DNA of 64,000 nt, from NCBI GenBank assembly GCA_963377175.1, contig CAUJNA010001415.1:1-64000 (forward strand), read 5' to 3'. The notes beneath the pieces are model-generated. The model was not told the DNA's origin and ran no database searches. It saw only the letters and a program-made list of their open reading frames with translations. Below, piece by piece: positions 61,261 through 64,000 of this stretch. A program made the translations under genes and the position numbers. The DNA is from Effrenium voratum (Eukaryota > Sar > Dinophyceae > Suessiales > Symbiodiniaceae). How positions within the stretch are numbered: position 1 is the stretch's first letter; each line of letters starts with the position of its first letter.

Positions 61261-64000
61261 CATCGACAATTCACCAAACGTGCCTTAGAACGTCACACCT
61301 GTGGGTAGTTAAACAACAAAATCGAGTAGCAGTTAGAACATCCAGGTCAAAAAATGCAAAAGTCTCGCCGTGTTTCGACTTAGAACATCGCGCGAGCCCC
61401 ATGTTTGCATCCCTGGCCAGTTGCGGCCTTGAGAGTTAGAACATTGGGGGGGGATGTATGGACATTGGCGGGCAGCAAAGTTTAACCATATTACATGCAA
61501 TTCAATAGCTGGAAGCTACAGCCTTGCCCAAAACGAGAAGTCTTCCTGCGGTCCTTAGCCCCAAGCCTACAACTCTGGGCCTCATTCCCTAAAACAGGGA
61601 AGAACACATGCTTTTTGAAGAATGACTTTTACCTTAAGGCGCGGGGGTTTCAGTTGCATCTGTGTTGTTTAGAGGTCAGCTTTCTATTCCTTTCTGGAGC
61701 GGCAGCATTCATGGGGAGGCTAAAGGTTGGCTTCCTGTTCCTCGTGCGGCAGCACTCATTCTATTCTCACGCCCCCCCCCCCCCCTCGCGGTAAGCTAGA
61801 AACCATTCTTCAAACAGCATGTTTTTTCCAGTTTCAATTCACTGGGCCCACAGTTAGAACGTCGGCAGATGCACGATTGCACCCTAAACAAACCCCCCTC
61901 CATGTGTTTCAACCCTTTTACTATTGAAAGCTGCCGAATTCCAATCCGGACGCTTCCCAGTTCCCCCCCGCTTCTTGGTGAGATTAAAAAAAGTGCTGAC
62001 GCACTAGAAAGGAATAGGAAGCTGACTTCGGGTTTGTTCAGCGTTGAGAGTTGAAGGCTAGAACACACGGAGGGGGGCTGTTTGGGGTTCAAGCGGACAA
62101 GCGTGCATCTGCCGATATTCTAACTGTGGGCCCCGCTAATGGAAGCAAGAAGACACCACATGCCTTCTGAAGAATTGTGTTTAGCTTGAGGCGCGGGGAT
62201 TTTAGTTGCAGCTGTGGTTTTGCCCTTAAACAGCCCCCAACCTCAAAGTTGCCGATGTCCAGGCCACTTCCCAGTTTCCCCCCCCCCCTCCGGTGAGGGT
62301 AAAATGAGTGCTGCCGCGCTAGGAAGGAAGAGCAAGCTGACCTCTAGATCTAGACAACGCAGTTGCAACTGAAATCCCTGCGCCTTAAGCTAAACAAGCG
62401 TGTATTTTCTTCCTGCTTCCATTAACGGGGCCCACAGTTAGAACGTCAGCAAATGCACGGTTGTCCGGTTTGAACCCGAAACAAACCCCCCCCCCCCACC
62501 ATATGTTTCAGCCCTCAACCCTTGAAAGTTCCCGATTTCCAGGCCGCACTCCCCCGCAAAGGTTGCGTTTAAAGCCGGACAAGCGTGCATCTGCCGATGT
62601 TCTAACTGTGGGTCCCGGTAATTGAAATAGGAGGAAAACACATACAATCGGGGAAAAGCCTTTGGCGTAAGGCGTTGGGGTTTTAGTTGCAGTGTGTTGT
62701 CTAGACCTACAGGTCAGCTTCCTATTCCTTTCTAGTGCAGCAGCACTCATTTTACTCTCACCGGCGGGAAGGGGGGGCGACCTGGACATCGGCAACTTTG
62801 ACTTTGGGGGCTGTTTAGGGCTAAAACCACAGCTGCAACTAAAATCCCCACGTCTCAAGCCAAACACCATTCTACAAAAGGCCTGTGTTTTCTTCTTGTT
62901 TAAATTAACGGGGCACACAGTTAGAACATCGCCAGATGCACGGTTGCCCGGGTTGAACCCTAAACAATCCCCCTCCAGATGTTGTAAGTCTCTAGCCTCA
63001 ACCTTGAACAAACCCATAAGTTTCAAGCCTATTTCAACAAGAGCAGTCCGCCAATGGCGTTACCCTCTAGGCTCAACCCTACACTTACACAAACACACAA
63101 GTTTCACGGCTACAAAAACAAGAGCAGTCCGCCCATGGTTTTAGACCCCAACCTGAAACTTGCCGAGTTCCAGGCCCAACACTTCCCTGGTTCGCACCCC
63201 CCCACCCCACCCCCGGTGAGAGTAAAACGAGTGCTGCCGCACTTGAAACGAATAGGAAGCTCACCTCTAGACCTAGACAACGCAGTTGCAACTGAAACCC
63301 CCACGCCTTAAGCCAAAACTGATTTTCAGGAAGTATGTCGTATTCTTCCAATTTCAATTCACGGGACCCACAGTTAGAACATCGGCAGATGCACGGTTGT
63401 CCGGTTTGAACCCGAAACAAACCCCCCCCCACCATATGTTTCAGCCCTCAACCTTGAAAGTTCCCGATTTCCAGGCCCAACACTTCCCACGTTCCCGCCC
63501 AAACCCCACTCCCCCGCTAAGATTGCGGTTTAAAGCCGGACAAGCGTGCATCTGCCGATGTTCTAACTGTGGGCCCCGGTAATTGAAATAGGAGGAAAAC
63601 ACATACTTTCGGGAAAAAGCCTTTGGCGAAAGGTGTTGGGGGTTCAGTCGCACTGTGTTGTCTAGACCTACAGGTCAGCTTCCTATTCCTTTCTAGTGCA
63701 GCAGCACTCATTTTACTCTCACCGGCGGGAGGGGGGGGGAACCTGGGACATCGTCAACTTTGACGTTGGGGGCTGTTTAGGGCTTAAACCACAGCTGCAA
63801 CTAAAATCCCCACGTCCCAAGCCAAACACAATTCTACAAAAGGCATGTGTTTTCTTCTTGTTTCAAATAACGGGGCACACAGTTAGAACATCGGCAGATG
63901 CACGGTTGCCCGGGTTGAACCCTAAACAATCCCCCTCCAGATGTTGTAAGTCTCTAGCCTCAACCCTGAACAAACCCAAAAGTTTCACGCCTACAAAAAC
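61250..64000. repeat. Complex satellite with TTAGAAC motifs, inverted modules and a ~0.95-kb period
   Basis: The motif gttagaacatcggcagatgc recurs in both orientations (for example 61853, 62438, 62921 and 63374 on plus; 62100, 62603 and 63555 on minus). A second module (gtcagcttcctattcctttctag / its complement) alternates orientation at about 61680, 62015, 62320, 62712, 63240 and 63675. The block 62400-63000 is repeated at 63365-64000 with a period of 936-961 bases. No coding function is supported. Confidence 0.85.

Overview
The window is nuclear DNA of a dinoflagellate. The strongest evidence is a full-length match to the dinoflagellate trans-splicing leader (DinoSL) at 5771-5792. Three further traits agree: the GEASHPGP signature of dinoflagellate reverse-transcriptase elements (6520-6546), copia retrotransposons of the dinoflagellate type, and a spliceosomal gene cut into many tiny exons separated by simple-repeat introns. 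I cannot name the species.

Almost everything here is mobile or viral DNA, nested and decaying. (1) 2.7-3.9 kb: the broken packaging-ATPase/penton end of a GC-rich polinton-like virus (PLV), cut by a copia element (3.9-5.6 kb and 9.5-11.5 kb). The copia is itself interrupted by an SL-tagged, 3'-truncated reverse-transcriptase element (5.77-9.51 kb). (2) 11.5-23.8 kb: low gene content, with a probable minus-strand host membrane-protein gene (OST-alpha/TMEM184-like), a decayed coiled-coil gene and a 1.2-kb minisatellite. (3) 24.0-28.8 kb: a strongly AT-rich island, a second unrelated PLV, with integrase, ATPase, a zinc-ribbon gene, two F-box-like genes and a recurring promoter/hairpin architecture. 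(4) 28.8-34.3 kb: a minus-strand copia element with LTR, gag, protease, integrase and a cytosine-methyltransferase-like domain, truncated before RT. (5) 34.7-46 kb: exon fragments of host genes among many simple repeats. (6) 46.1-49.8 kb: the WD40 half of PRPF4 (U4/U6 snRNP Prp4), minus strand. (7) 50.06-60.3 kb: a plus-strand copia of the same family as (4), apparently split just before gag by an 8-kb block. That block holds a capsid gene between inverted repeat arrays, a tRNA-like element, the main GC-rich PLV gene cluster (virion protein, AT-hook protein, penton, ATPase) and a CCCH-type retroelement ORF. (8) 60.5-64 kb: a (GA)n microsatellite and a complex satellite built on a TTAGAAC motif.

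The PLV genes form a morphogenesis module: double jelly-roll major capsid, penton/minor capsid, A32-type packaging ATPase and a basic DNA-binding protein. Most viral and retroelement frames carry frameshifts or stops, so they read as endogenous relics, although the GC-rich ATPase, the AT-hook gene and the 358-residue gene are intact. Names rest on motif recognition by eye. Exon boundaries are approximate.
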